Both the position numbers and the translations under genes were made by a program. From the NCBI RefSeq assembly GCF_001513745.1, contig NZ_CP013382.1, positions 496,001 to 560,000 on the forward strand: a DNA stretch of 64,000 nt, written 5' to 3'. The notes below the pieces were generated by a model that was not told where the DNA came from, made no database searches, and saw nothing but the letters and a program-made list of their open reading frames with translations. Numbering within the stretch: position 1 is the first letter of the stretch; each line of letters opens with the position of its first letter. Below are positions 24,645-35,987 of the stretch, piece after piece. This stretch comes from Burkholderia humptydooensis. Lineage in GTDB: Bacteria > Pseudomonadota > Gammaproteobacteria > Burkholderiales > Burkholderiaceae.

Positions 24645-26084
24645 TTAGGAAAGGCCCAGTTGCTGCGCGGTCGCATCGATCGCTTTCTTCGCCTTCTCGA
24701 CGATCTCGTCGATTTCGGGCTTCGAGACCACGAGCGGCGGCGACAGCAGCATCCGGTCGCCCGTCGCGCGCATGATCAGGTTGCCGTTGAAGCAGTAGTC
24801 GCGGCAGATCGTGCCGACTTCGCCGCCGTTCTCGAAGCGCTTGCGCGCGCCCGGCTCGCGCGCGAGCTGGATGCCCGCGACGAGCCCCGCGCCCGCGATC
24901 TCGCCGACGATCGGATGGTTCGCGAACGTCTCGCGCAGCAACTGCTGGAAGTAGGGGCCGGTATCGGTCTTCACGCGCTCGACGATCCGTTCGTCGCGCA
25001 GCACCTTCAGATTCGCGACGGCCACCGCCGCCGCGACCGGATGCCCCGAGTACGTCATCCCGTGGTTGAACTCGCCGTGCGCGATCAGCGCGTCGGCGAT
25101 CCGGTCCGACAGCGCGACGGCCCCCATCGGCACGTAGCCGCTCGTCAGGCCCTTGGCGAGCGTCATCAGATCCGGCTCGAAGCCGAAGTGCCGATGCGCG
25201 AACCATTCGCCGGTGCGCCCGAAGCCGCCGATCACTTCGTCCGCGACGAGCAGCACGTCGTACTGGCGGCAGATCCGCTCGATCTCGGGCCAGTACGTCG
25301 ACGGCGGGAAGATCACGCCGCCCGCGCCCTGGAACGGCTCGCCGATGAACGCCGCGACGTTCTCCGCGCCGAGCTCGAGGATCTTCGCTTCGAGCTGCCG
25401 CGCGCGTTCGAGCCCGAACGCCTCGGGCGTCTGTCCCTCGCCCGCTTCGCCGAAGTAATAAGGCTGATCGATGTGGACGATGTGCTCGACCTTCGACGGC
25501 ATCTGCTCGTGCATGTAGCTCATGCCGCCGAGCGTCGCGCCCGCGATCGTCGAGCCGTGATAGCCGTTGCTGCGCGAGATCACGAACTTCTTCTGCGGGC
25601 GGTTCTGCGTGCGCCAGTACTGATGCGCGATGCGCAGCACCGTGTCGTTGCCCTCGGAGCCGCTGTTGCAATAGAAGAAGCGGTTGAACGCCGGCGGCGC
25701 GATTTCCGCGAGCAGCGCGGACAGCTCGATGACGGGCGGATGCGTGGTCTTGAAGAACGTGTTGTAGAACGGCAGCTCGCGCAACTGGCGGCTGCCGGCC
25801 TCGATCAGCTCGTCGCGGCCGTAGCCGACGTTCACGCACCAGAGGCCGGCCATGCCGTCGATGATCCTGTTGCCGTCGGAATCCCACAGATAGACGCCTT
25901 CGGCCCTCACGATCACGCGGCTGCCCGTGCGATTGAGCGAGCCCATGTCCGAGAACGGGTGAATGTGGTGCGCGGCGTCGAGCGCGCGGTATTCGGCGCT
26001 CGTGCGGCGCTCGTGCGCGTGCGCGCCGGCGGCGGGCGCGGCGGGTTGGACCCATGCGGATTCGTTGTTCAGTCGGTAGCTCAT
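24645..26084 (-). CDS. spuC: Putrescine-pyruvate aminotransferase (SpuC-like)
   Basis: A 479-aa class-III aminotransferase. K311 in LMTLAKGLTSGY is the PLP lysine; upstream are the NSGSEGNDTV phosphate loop, SNGYHGST, and the ADEVIGGFGRTG strand with the PLP-contacting Asp. Sequence style and context match Pseudomonas SpuC, which transaminates putrescine with pyruvate to 4-aminobutanal. It could also act as the GABA or gamma-glutamyl-aminobutyrate transaminase of the Puu route. It lies 34 bases after the synthetase gene and 67 before potF, within one operon. Confidence 0.85.
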   Translation of the reverse strand: MSYRLNNESAWVQPAAPAAGAHAHERRTSAEYRALDAAHHIHPFSDMGSLNRTGSRVIVRAEGVYLWDSDGNRIIDGMAGLWCVNVGYGRDELIEAGSRQLRELPFYNTFFKTTHPPVIELSALLAEIAPPAFNRFFYCNSGSEGNDTVLRIAHQYWRTQNRPQKKFVISRSNGYHGSTIAGATLGGMSYMHEQMPSKVEHIVHIDQPYYFGEAGEGQTPEAFGLERARQLEAKILELGAENVAAFIGEPFQGAGGVIFPPSTYWPEIERICRQYDVLLVADEVIGGFGRTGEWFAHRHFGFEPDLMTLAKGLTSGYVPMGAVALSDRIADALIAHGEFNHGMTYSGHPVAAAVAVANLKVLRDERIVERVKTDTGPYFQQLLRETFANHPIVGEIAGAGLVAGIQLAREPGARKRFENGGEVGTICRDYCFNGNLIMRATGDRMLLSPPLVVSKPEIDEIVEKAKKAIDATAQQLGLS

Positions 26085-26118
26085 CGTTTCCTCCTGGATG
26101 GATGGGCTGCGTGCGCGT

Positions 26119-27453
26119 TCAGACGTGCAGCAGCAGATGCTTGCGTTCCCACGAGCTGATCACGCGGAAGAACGCTTCGTATTCGGTTTCCTTCAACGCG
26201 AGATAGGCTTTCACGAACTTCTCGCCGAGGATCTCGGCAAGCGGCTCGCACGCGGCCATCAGCGTGAGCCCCTCCTCGAGATTGCGCGGTAGCTGATACG
26301 GCAGGCTGTAGCCGTCGCTCACGAGCGGCTCGGTCGGCACGAGGCGCCGCGTCATGCCGAGGTAGCCCGCCGCGAGCGTGCCCGCGATCGCGAGATACGG
26401 ATTGCAGTCGACGCCCGGAATCCGGTTCTCGATGCGGCGCGACACCGACGACGAATGCGGAATCCGGAAGCCGACCGTGCGGTTGTCGTAGCCCCACTGC
26501 ACGTTGATCGGCGCGGCCATGAAGCGCGAGAGCCGCCGATACGAGTTGATGTACGGCGCGAAGATCGGCATCAGCGCGGGCGTGTACTTCTGCTGCCCGG
26601 CGATGTACGCGTAGAACATGTCGGTCGGGCTGCCGTCGTCCGCGGTGAACAGGTTGCGCCCCGTCTGCTCGTCGACGATGCTCTGATGCACGTGCATCGC
26701 CGAGCCCGGCTCGTTCTCCATCGGCTTCGCCATGAACGTCGCGTACATGTGGTGCCGCAGCGCCGCCTCGCGCACGGTGCGCTTGAACAGGAACACGCGA
26801 TCGGCGAGGTTCAGCGGATCGCCGTGCAGGAAGTTGATCTCCATCTGCGCGGCGCCGACTTCGTGAATCAGCGTGTCGACTTCGAGATCCTGCACTTCGC
26901 AGTATTCGTAGATGTCCTCGAAGAGCGGATCGAACTCGTTGACCGCTTCGATCGAATACGACTGGCGCCCGGTCTCCGGCCGCCCGGTGCGGCCGATGGG
27001 CGGCGCGAGCGGGATGTCCGGGTCCTTGTTCATGTCGACCAGATAGAACTCGAGCTCCGGTGCGATCACGGGTTTCCAGCCTTTCGCCTTGTAAAGCTCG
27101 AGCACGCGGCGCAGCACGCGGCGCGGCGAGATTTCGACGGGCGTGCCGTCGAAATGCACGCAGTCGTGGATTACCTGCGCGGTCGGATCGATCGCCCACG
27201 GAATCAGGCGGATCGTCGACGCGTCGGGCAGGCAGACCATGTCGGGATCGGTGACGCCCGTCAGGCTGCCGTCCTCCGGGTAGTCGCCGGTGACGGTCTG
27301 GATCATCACCGCCTGCGGCAGGCGCATCGATTCGCCCGTTTCGAACTTGCTGCGCGGAATGATCTTGCCGCGCGCGATGCCCGCCATGTCAGGGATGATC
27401 GCTTCGATTTCGGTGATCCGGTGCTTCTTCAGGAATTCGTCGATGTCTTGCAT
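26119..27453 (-). CDS. puuA: Gamma-glutamylpolyamine synthetase (PuuA/SpuB-like)
   Basis: A 444-aa glutamine-synthetase-fold ligase. It has APELEFYLVD and EINFLHGDP metal-site segments, the GSAMHVHQS loop, RIPHSSSVSRRIENRIPG in place of the GlnA arginine/ATP region, and CNPYLAIAGTLAAG. The differences from GlnA and the position between puuD and spuC indicate glutamylation of a polyamine rather than ammonia. The first step of the Puu pathway is ATP-dependent conversion of putrescine to gamma-glutamylputrescine; related SpuB/SpuI enzymes prefer putrescine or spermidine. The ATG at 27453 starts MQDIDEFLKKHRIT as in relatives. Confidence 0.87.
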   Translation of the reverse strand: MQDIDEFLKKHRITEIEAIIPDMAGIARGKIIPRSKFETGESMRLPQAVMIQTVTGDYPEDGSLTGVTDPDMVCLPDASTIRLIPWAIDPTAQVIHDCVHFDGTPVEISPRRVLRRVLELYKAKGWKPVIAPELEFYLVDMNKDPDIPLAPPIGRTGRPETGRQSYSIEAVNEFDPLFEDIYEYCEVQDLEVDTLIHEVGAAQMEINFLHGDPLNLADRVFLFKRTVREAALRHHMYATFMAKPMENEPGSAMHVHQSIVDEQTGRNLFTADDGSPTDMFYAYIAGQQKYTPALMPIFAPYINSYRRLSRFMAAPINVQWGYDNRTVGFRIPHSSSVSRRIENRIPGVDCNPYLAIAGTLAAGYLGMTRRLVPTEPLVSDGYSLPYQLPRNLEEGLTLMAACEPLAEILGEKFVKAYLALKETEYEAFFRVISSWERKHLLLHV

Positions 27454-27479
27454 GATCGTTCTCGTTGTAGTGGGTCGGG

Positions 27480-28277
27480 TCACGCGTCGATCGCGTGCGC
27501 CGGCGGCCGGGCGTCGTGCTGCATGCGGGCGCGCATCCGTTCGCGGCATGCATCGCCGAATGCGCGGAAGATCGCGGTGGACAGCGGATCGTCCGCGTGC
27601 TTCCACTCCGGATGCCATTGCACGCCGAGCGCGAACGCGCGCGCGTGCGGCGCACGAACCGCTTCGATCAGCCCGTCGGGCGCGACCGCTTCGATCGCGA
27701 GGCCCGCGCCCAATTGCGCGATGCCCTGGCCGTGCAGCGAATTCACGTGAGCGTGCGTCGCGCCGCCGAGCAGACGTTGCAACAGCCCGTCCGCCGCGAG
27801 GCGGATCGCGTGCGCCGGCGCGTACTGCGCGTCGAGCGTGTCGCCCTTGTCCTCGCGGTGATCGTCGAATCCGTCCACCGCATGCACTTGCTGATGCAGC
27901 GTGCCGCCGAACACGACGTTCAACTCCTGGAAGCCGCGGCAGATCGCGAGCACCGGCACGCCGGCGTCGATCGCCGCGCGCACGAGCGGCAGCGTCGTCT
28001 CGTCGCGCGCGGGATCGTGCAGCGTGCCGGGCGCGCTCGGATCGCCGCCGTAGCGATGCGGCTCCACGTTCGAGTAGCTGCCGGTCAACAGCAGCCCGTC
28101 GACGGCGGCGAGCACGTCGCGCGCCGCCTGCCGCGCGCCGAGCGCCGGCACGAGCATCGCGAGCGCATCGGCGCCGTCGACGACGGCCGCGATGTATTTC
28201 TCGACGACCATATGCGATGGATGCGCGCCCATCATTTTTTTATCCGCAGTGATACCGACCAATGGTTTGCTTTGCAT
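27480..28277 (-). CDS. puuD: Gamma-glutamyl-GABA hydrolase
   Basis: A 265-aa class-I glutamine-amidotransferase-like hydrolase. C113 in LAICRGFQELNV is the nucleophile and QWHPEW supplies the His-x-Glu of the triad; the LLTGSYSNVEPHRY segment is typical of PuuD. It releases GABA and glutamate from gamma-glutamyl-GABA. It is the first gene of the long minus-strand operon and is divergent from puuR across a 0.9-kb gap. Start chosen at MQSKPLVGITAD, the family N-terminus. Confidence 0.88.
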   Translation of the reverse strand: MQSKPLVGITADKKMMGAHPSHMVVEKYIAAVVDGADALAMLVPALGARQAARDVLAAVDGLLLTGSYSNVEPHRYGGDPSAPGTLHDPARDETTLPLVRAAIDAGVPVLAICRGFQELNVVFGGTLHQQVHAVDGFDDHREDKGDTLDAQYAPAHAIRLAADGLLQRLLGGATHAHVNSLHGQGIAQLGAGLAIEAVAPDGLIEAVRAPHARAFALGVQWHPEWKHADDPLSTAIFRAFGDACRERMRARMQHDARPPAHAIDA

Positions 28278-29200
28278 GAGTTTCACGTTTCGATGAATGC
28301 CCGGATTGCGAATCGCGCATCGAAAATCGCAATACGGCAGGCGTGAGCGGGCCCGTCGGCGTCGCGCAGTGCGTGAAGCCGATGAGGCGTGTGCACGATG
28401 GGCGAGCGGCGGCCGCAAGCCGGCAATCGCCATGCGCGCGATGAAAAATGATTCCGCTTGCTCGAACACGAACGCGCGGCGCAGCGGGGATGGTCGAGCG
28501 CGCGCGCGACGATGCGGCAGGCCGCTGCGCCGGTCAGGCGTCAGCGCTGGCGTTCGGAGCGAACAGCGTCAGGAGGAGAGGCGCTACGGCAGCAGCGAGG
28601 CGACTTCGTCGATGTGCACGGCGATGTAGCCGCGTGCGGAGACGGCGTTGTGACGTCGCACGGAGCGACGGGACAGGATGGTGAATACGGACGGAAGCAG
28701 GCGAGGAACAAGCGCGCCGCTGCTGCCGTCGGAGAGGGCGACGTCATGCGGGATGCTCGCCGCATGTCTTCGATCCCACCTTACCAGAGGGCCACGGACT
28801 CTCACGATTACACTCGACTGGTGACGTTGAAAGTTTTGAGCACCCCGGTTCATCGAACGCATCCGGCGTTTAATCAATCGGGGCATCGGTCCGGCGGCAG
28901 GATCGTCAACGCGATGTAAATTTCGGATACCGTCTGAAATGCACCGCAACATGACGATGACATGACGCCGACCTGTGGATCAGCATATACGAGCCAAAAA
29001 CGGCGTCAAATATTTTTCAAAAATACGAAGCGATGCGTTTTTCTCGGTGAAGGGCCGTTATCCTGCGTAAACGGAAGCGTGCGGCGGCGTGCAATATTTC
29101 GAACGCCTTGCAGGGTTTTCCCGGGCAGAAAACGGCTGAAAGTGATTAGAATATTCGACACTCGTGCCACGCAATCGTCGGTCGTCGACGCTCAACAATC
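28278..29200. promoter_or_regulatory. Divergent control region between puuD and puuR
   Basis: About 0.9 kb without a gene I can support. The half next to puuR is AT-rich and contains a near-perfect palindrome TATTTTTCAAAAATA (29011-29025) that could be an operator for PuuR. The half next to puuD is GC-rich with only shadow frames. The promoters of both units must lie here. Confidence 0.5.
29011..29025. promoter_or_regulatory. Palindrome, candidate PuuR operator
   Basis: TATTTTT and AAAAATA are reverse complements around a central C, in the AT-rich part of the divergent control region, about 190 bases before puuR. It differs from the E. coli PuuR box, so assignment is by position only. Confidence 0.35.
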
Positions 29201-29770
29201 GTGTCGGAATCCCTATCGATGTCCACTGAAGTCGCCACTCGTCTGCGCCACGTGCGCATGAAGTACGGCCTGTCGCAACGCGAGCTCGCGAAGCGCGCGG
29301 GCGTCACGAACGGCACCATCTCGCTGATCGAGCAGAACCGCGTCAGTCCTTCGGTAGGATCGCTGAAGAAATTGCTCGAATGCATTCCGATGAGCCTCGC
29401 GGAGTTCTTCACGTTCGAGGTCGGCGAGAATCGCTCCGTCGTCTCGCGGCGCGCCGGGATGCCGAATCTCGGCAACGAGACGATCGGCTTCTATCTGGCG
29501 GGCTCGGGCGTCAAGGACCGCAACATGTGCATCATGCGCGAGGTCTATCGGCCGCTTGCCGACACCGGGCCGGAAATGCTCACGCATGCGGGGCACGAGG
29601 GCGGCGTGGTCGTATCGGGGCAGATCGAGCTGACCGTCGACGGCACGACGTGGCTGCTCGACCCCGGAGACAGCTATTACTTCGAGAGCCGCTTGCCGCA
29701 CCGTTTTCGCAATCCCAGCGCGGAACAGATCTGCGAGGTCGTGTCGGCGAATTCGCCGCCCACCTTCTGA
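29201..29770 (+). CDS. puuR: PuuR-like transcriptional regulator (HTH_3 plus cupin)
   Basis: A 189-aa regulator with an N-terminal HTH_3 domain (LRHVRMKYGLSQRELAKRAG then NGTISLIEQNRVSPSV) and a C-terminal cupin_2 domain (HAGHEGGVVVSGQIELTV, DPGDSYYFESRLPHRF). This is the PuuR build: a repressor released by putrescine or a derivative. The frame opens with GTG at 29201; an ATG at 29219 (MSTEVATRLRH) is an equally good start and gives 183 aa. It faces the puuD operon and leads into puuC, so it likely represses both directions. Confidence 0.88.
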   Translation: MSESLSMSTEVATRLRHVRMKYGLSQRELAKRAGVTNGTISLIEQNRVSPSVGSLKKLLECIPMSLAEFFTFEVGENRSVVSRRAGMPNLGNETIGFYLAGSGVKDRNMCIMREVYRPLADTGPEMLTHAGHEGGVVVSGQIELTVDGTTWLLDPGDSYYFESRLPHRFRNPSAEQICEVVSANSPPTF

Positions 29771-29886
29771 CGACGCGCCAACGCGATTCGCCGCCGACCG
29801 CGCGCCGCGGGCACGCAGCGCCGCTATGTCACGCATGGCCCAGACGTCACGACGCGCGGCGAATCCCACTCCATGAGGCTATTCCG

Positions 29887-31377
29887 ATGGACAAGACCAC
29901 TTTGGCTTATTGGCAGGACAAGGCCGCGACGCTCGCGATCGAGGGGCGCGCATTCATCGACGGCGCGTATCGCGGCGCGCACGGCGGCAAGACGTTCGAT
30001 TGCGTGAGCCCGATCGACGGCCGCGTGCTCGCGAAGGTCGCCGACTGCGGCGCGGACGACGTCGACGCGGCGGTGGCCGCCGCCCGGCGCGCGTTCGACG
30101 AACAGGCGTGGGCGGGGCTGAACCCGCGCGAGCGCAAGGCGATCCTGCTGCGCTGGGCGGCGCTGATGCGCGCGCATCTCGACGAGCTGTCGCTGCTCGA
30201 GACGCTCGATGCGGGCAAGCCGATCGGCGACACGACGACGGTCGACGTGCCGGGCGCCGCGTACTGCGTCGAGTGGTTCGCGGAGGCGATCGACAAGGTC
30301 GGCGGCGAAGTGGTGCCGGCCGATCATCATCTCGTCGGCCTCGTCACGCGCGAGCCGCTCGGCGTGGTCGCCGCGGTCGTGCCGTGGAATTTCCCGATCC
30401 TGATGGCATCGTGGAAGTTCGGGCCGGCGCTCGCCGCGGGCAACAGCGTCGTGCTCAAGCCGTCGGAGAAATCGCCGCTCACGGCGATCAGGGTCGCGCA
30501 GCTCGCGCACGAAGCGGGGATTCCGGCCGGCGTGTTCAACGTCGTGCCGGGCGGCGGGGAGCCTGGCAAGCTGCTCGCGCTGCATCGCGACGTCGACTGT
30601 CTCGCGTTCACGGGCTCGACGGGCGTCGGCAAGCTGATCATGCAGTATGCGGGGCAATCGAACCTGAAGCGCGTGTGGCTGGAGCTCGGCGGGAAATCGC
30701 CGAACATCGTGCTGCCCGACTGCCCGGATCTCGACCGCGCGGCGAAGGCGGCGGCGGGCGCGATCTTCTACAACATGGGCGAGATGTGCACGGCGGGCTC
30801 GCGCCTGCTCGTGCATCGCGACATCAAGGACGCGTTTCTCGCAAAGCTCGTCGCCGCGGCGCGCGCATACAAGCCCGGCAATCCGCTCGATCCGGACGTA
30901 TCGATGGGCGCGATCGTCGACGCGATCCAGCTCGAGCGCGTGCTCGGCTATATCGAGACGGGCCGCGCCGAAGCGAAGCTGTTGCTCGGCGGCGCGCGCG
31001 TGAACGAAGCGAGCGGCGGCTTCTACATCGAGCCGACCGTGTTCGACACGGCGCCCGACACGAAGATCGCGCGCGAGGAAATCTTCGGGCCGGTGCTGTC
31101 GGTGATCACATTCGATTCGGTCGACGAAGCGGTGAGGATCGCGAACGACAGCGAATACGGGCTCGGCGCAGCCGTGTGGACCGCGAACCTGACGACCGCG
31201 CACGACGTCGCGCGCCGGCTGCGCGCGGGCACCGTCTGGGTCAACTGCTACGACGAAGGGGGCGACATGAACTTCCCGTTCGGCGGCTACAAGCAATCGG
31301 GCAACGGCCGCGACAAGTCGTTGCACGCACTGGAGAAGTACACCGAGCTGAAGTCGACGCTCGTGCGGCTGCGCTAA
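29887..31377 (+). CDS. puuC: Gamma-glutamyl-gamma-aminobutyraldehyde dehydrogenase
   Basis: A 496-aa NAD(P)-dependent aldehyde dehydrogenase with E266 (WLELGGKSPN) and catalytic C301 (GEMCTAGSR), the VVPWNFP cofactor segment and a FTGSTGVGK glycine loop. Its length and N-terminus (LAYWQDKAATLAIEGRAFI) match PuuC/AldH. It oxidises the aldehyde made by PuuB. It follows puuR by 116 bases and precedes speB. Confidence 0.9.
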   Translation: MDKTTLAYWQDKAATLAIEGRAFIDGAYRGAHGGKTFDCVSPIDGRVLAKVADCGADDVDAAVAAARRAFDEQAWAGLNPRERKAILLRWAALMRAHLDELSLLETLDAGKPIGDTTTVDVPGAAYCVEWFAEAIDKVGGEVVPADHHLVGLVTREPLGVVAAVVPWNFPILMASWKFGPALAAGNSVVLKPSEKSPLTAIRVAQLAHEAGIPAGVFNVVPGGGEPGKLLALHRDVDCLAFTGSTGVGKLIMQYAGQSNLKRVWLELGGKSPNIVLPDCPDLDRAAKAAAGAIFYNMGEMCTAGSRLLVHRDIKDAFLAKLVAAARAYKPGNPLDPDVSMGAIVDAIQLERVLGYIETGRAEAKLLLGGARVNEASGGFYIEPTVFDTAPDTKIAREEIFGPVLSVITFDSVDEAVRIANDSEYGLGAAVWTANLTTAHDVARRLRAGTVWVNCYDEGGDMNFPFGGYKQSGNGRDKSLHALEKYTELKSTLVRLR

Positions 31378-31510
31378 AGGATTCGCAAGCCAGCGCGGCG
31401 GCGCGCGCGCAACGCGTCGCCGCGTTCCCAATGAATCCGGCCGCCGGCCTGCTCGCCTCTTTTTCGGGAGCCGCATCGCGAGCGGGCCGGTCCCTCCATC
31501 GGGTCATTCC

Positions 31511-32473
31511 ATGAATGAAACGCTCCACGGCGACGGCGCGATCCGCCGTCCATCCGTCTACGGTTCCTCGATCGAAAACACTTACGCGGGCGTGCTGTCG
31601 TTCATGCGACGCAACTACACGCGCGATCTCGGCGGCGTCGACGTCGTCGTGTCCGGCGTGCCGCTCGACCTCGCGACGACGTTCCGCTCCGGCGCGCGCC
31701 TGGGCCCCGCCGCGGTGCGCGCGGCGAGCGTGCAGCTTGCCGAACTGCATCCGTATCCCTGGGGATTCGATCCGTTCGACGATCTCGCGGTGATCGACTA
31801 CGGCGACTGCTGGTTCGACGCGCACAATCCGCTCTCGATCAAGCCCGCGATCGTCGAGCACGCGCGGGCGATCCTGCAATCGGGCGCGAAGATGCTGACG
31901 TTGGGCGGCGATCACTACATCACGTATCCGCTGCTGGTCGCGCATGCGCAGAAGGTCGGCAAGCCGCTGTCGCTGATTCATTTCGATGCGCATTGCGACA
32001 CATGGGCCGACGACGAGCCGGACAGCCTCAATCACGGCACGATGTTCTACAAGGCGGTCGACGAGGGGCTGATCGATCCGCGGACGTCGGTGCAGATCGG
32101 CATCCGCACGTGGAACGACGACTATCTCGGCATCGACGTGCTCGACGCCGCGTGGGTGCACGAGCACGGGCCGCGCGCGACTGCCGGGCGCATCGCGTCG
32201 ATCGTCGGCGGCGGGCCCGCGTATCTGACGTTCGACATCGACTGCCTCGATCCCGCGTTCGCGCCGGGCACGGGCACGCCGGTCGCGGGCGGGCTGTCGT
32301 CCGCGCAGGCGCTCGCGATCGTGCGCGGTCTCGGCGGCGTGAACCTGATCGGCGCGGATGTCGTCGAGGTCGCGCCGGCTTACGACCACAGCGAGATCAC
32401 CGCGATCGCGGCCGCGCATGTCGCGTGCGATCTGCTGTGCCTGTGGCGGCAGCGCAAGGTGGGCGCGCGCTGA
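31511..32473 (+). CDS. speB: Agmatinase
   Basis: A 320-aa ureohydrolase with the binuclear Mn site spread over LGGDHYITYP, HFDAHCDTW and TFDIDCLDPAFAPGTGTP. The N-terminal region and length fit agmatinase more than arginase, and the context (putrescine catabolism) agrees. It converts agmatine to putrescine plus urea, feeding the pathway encoded next door. It follows puuC by 133 bases on the same strand. Confidence 0.87.
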   Translation: MNETLHGDGAIRRPSVYGSSIENTYAGVLSFMRRNYTRDLGGVDVVVSGVPLDLATTFRSGARLGPAAVRAASVQLAELHPYPWGFDPFDDLAVIDYGDCWFDAHNPLSIKPAIVEHARAILQSGAKMLTLGGDHYITYPLLVAHAQKVGKPLSLIHFDAHCDTWADDEPDSLNHGTMFYKAVDEGLIDPRTSVQIGIRTWNDDYLGIDVLDAAWVHEHGPRATAGRIASIVGGGPAYLTFDIDCLDPAFAPGTGTPVAGGLSSAQALAIVRGLGGVNLIGADVVEVAPAYDHSEITAIAAAHVACDLLCLWRQRKVGAR

Positions 32474-32576
32474 CGGGCCGTGTCGGCGGGCCCTTGCTTG
32501 CGCACGCGCGGCGAGGGCCGCGCCGGCGGCGGACCGGCCGAACCCGACGCCGCGGCCAATGCGTTTTCCCCGATAA

Positions 32577-34649
<2,073 letters not shown>

Positions 34650-34710
34650 GCGTGAGCGTGTAGCGCAGGCGTGGATGGCGAAGCGTCATACGGCGAACCG
34701 AAGCGCCCTC

Positions 34711-34751
34711 GCGCGGCGGGCGTCGAACGGTCCGTTCGACGCCCGCCGCGC
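34711..34751 (+). terminator. Strong groESL terminator
   Basis: A perfect 20-bp inverted repeat (34711-34730 and 34732-34751; arm GCGCGGCGGGCGTCGAACGG) with a single central base, followed by CCCGTTTATTT. It begins about 60 bases after groEL. Confidence 0.85.
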
Positions 34752-34875
34752 CCCGTTTATTTCCATCGCTCATAAGCGTCCAACGAAACGTTGGTTCGTC
34801 TGCCGTCGCGAAGCCGTTACCGTAATGCGATTACCATCGCATTCGACCAACACGACACGACCGGGGACGCCGCGC

Positions 34876-35865
34876 ATGCGCTCGCATACGGACAAGATCA
34901 TTCACTGGCTGCTGTCGAGCCTCGAGCCCGTCAGCTCGATCTTCCACGTCGGCCAATATTGCGGCGATGGCTGGCGCGCGTCGACGGCCGGACGCGCGAA
35001 GGCGAGCTTCCACGTGGTGCTGGACGGCCGCTGCTGGCTGCATTTCGGCGACGGCCGCGCGAGCGTGCCGCTCGCCGAAGGCGACGCGATATTCCTGATG
35101 CGCGACGTTCCGCACGCGCTGACTTCCGAGCCGACGCCGCCCGCCCGCGCGCGCGACGCCGCGCGCGCGACGCCTTCGGCGATGCAACGCTTCGAGCCCG
35201 GCGTGCCGGGTGCGGTCGGCCTCGCGTGCGGCTTTCTCGCGTTCCGCAGCGGCGCGAGCGACTGGATCGCGTCGTATCTGCCCGATTGCCTCGTCGTGCG
35301 GCGCGGCAGCGCGGCGGCCGGGCAGATCCACGCGATCGTCGGCCTGATTCGCGCGGAGGCCGCGAAGCCCGGCTCGTTCGACGAGCCGTCGCCGTTGATC
35401 GCGCGTTTGACCGAGCTGCTGTTCTTCTACGCGGTGCGCGACGCGGTGGACGACGATTCGCTCGCGAGCGGCCTTGCGCCGCTGATGCGCCGCGCCGATT
35501 TCGCGAGCCTGATCGCGGCCGTCATCGATCGGCCCGGCGAGCCGTGGACGACCGATGCGATGGCGGCGTTCGCGCACATGTCGCGCGCGGCGTTCTACAA
35601 GCGCTTCGTCGACGCATGCGGGCAGCCGCCCGCGCAATTCGTCACGCTGATCCGGATGAGGATCGCGGCCGAGATGCTGCGACAGGGCGAGGCGATCGCG
35701 CGCGTCGCGCAATGGGTCGGCTATCAGTCGGAATCGGCGTTCGCGCATGCGTTCAAGCGGATCGTCGGCCTGCAGCCGGGCGCGTACCGGCGCGGGCAGG
35801 CCGATGCCCCGCTGCGCGGCGGCGCTGTCGCGCGCGCGCCGGGAGCGAACGCGGCGCTGCATTGA
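34876..35865 (+). CDS. AraC-family regulator with cupin_6 domain
   Basis: A 329-aa regulator. The N-terminal half is a cupin_6 sensor (FHVVLDGRCWLHF and VPLAEGDAIFLMRDVPH); the C-terminal 100 residues form two AraC helix-turn-helix units (TDAMAAFAHMSRAAFYKRFV and IARVAQWVGYQSESAFAHAF). Regulators of this build commonly control adjacent oxidoreductase or CMD genes. The CMD-family gene starts 122 bases downstream on the same strand. An earlier Met at 34825 is possible, but 34876 fits the family N-terminus (DKIIHWLLSSLEP). Confidence 0.85.
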   Translation: MRSHTDKIIHWLLSSLEPVSSIFHVGQYCGDGWRASTAGRAKASFHVVLDGRCWLHFGDGRASVPLAEGDAIFLMRDVPHALTSEPTPPARARDAARATPSAMQRFEPGVPGAVGLACGFLAFRSGASDWIASYLPDCLVVRRGSAAAGQIHAIVGLIRAEAAKPGSFDEPSPLIARLTELLFFYAVRDAVDDDSLASGLAPLMRRADFASLIAAVIDRPGEPWTTDAMAAFAHMSRAAFYKRFVDACGQPPAQFVTLIRMRIAAEMLRQGEAIARVAQWVGYQSESAFAHAFKRIVGLQPGAYRRGQADAPLRGGAVARAPGANAALH

Positions 35866-35987
35866 GCGCTTCGCCGCCGCGCTCGCTGCTTCGCATGCGT
35901 GGACGAATTCGCAGCACTCGCAGACTTTCGCGCATTGCCCGCCGATCACGCGCTTCGGACAATGAGGCATTCCACCAGGAGCCTCAG

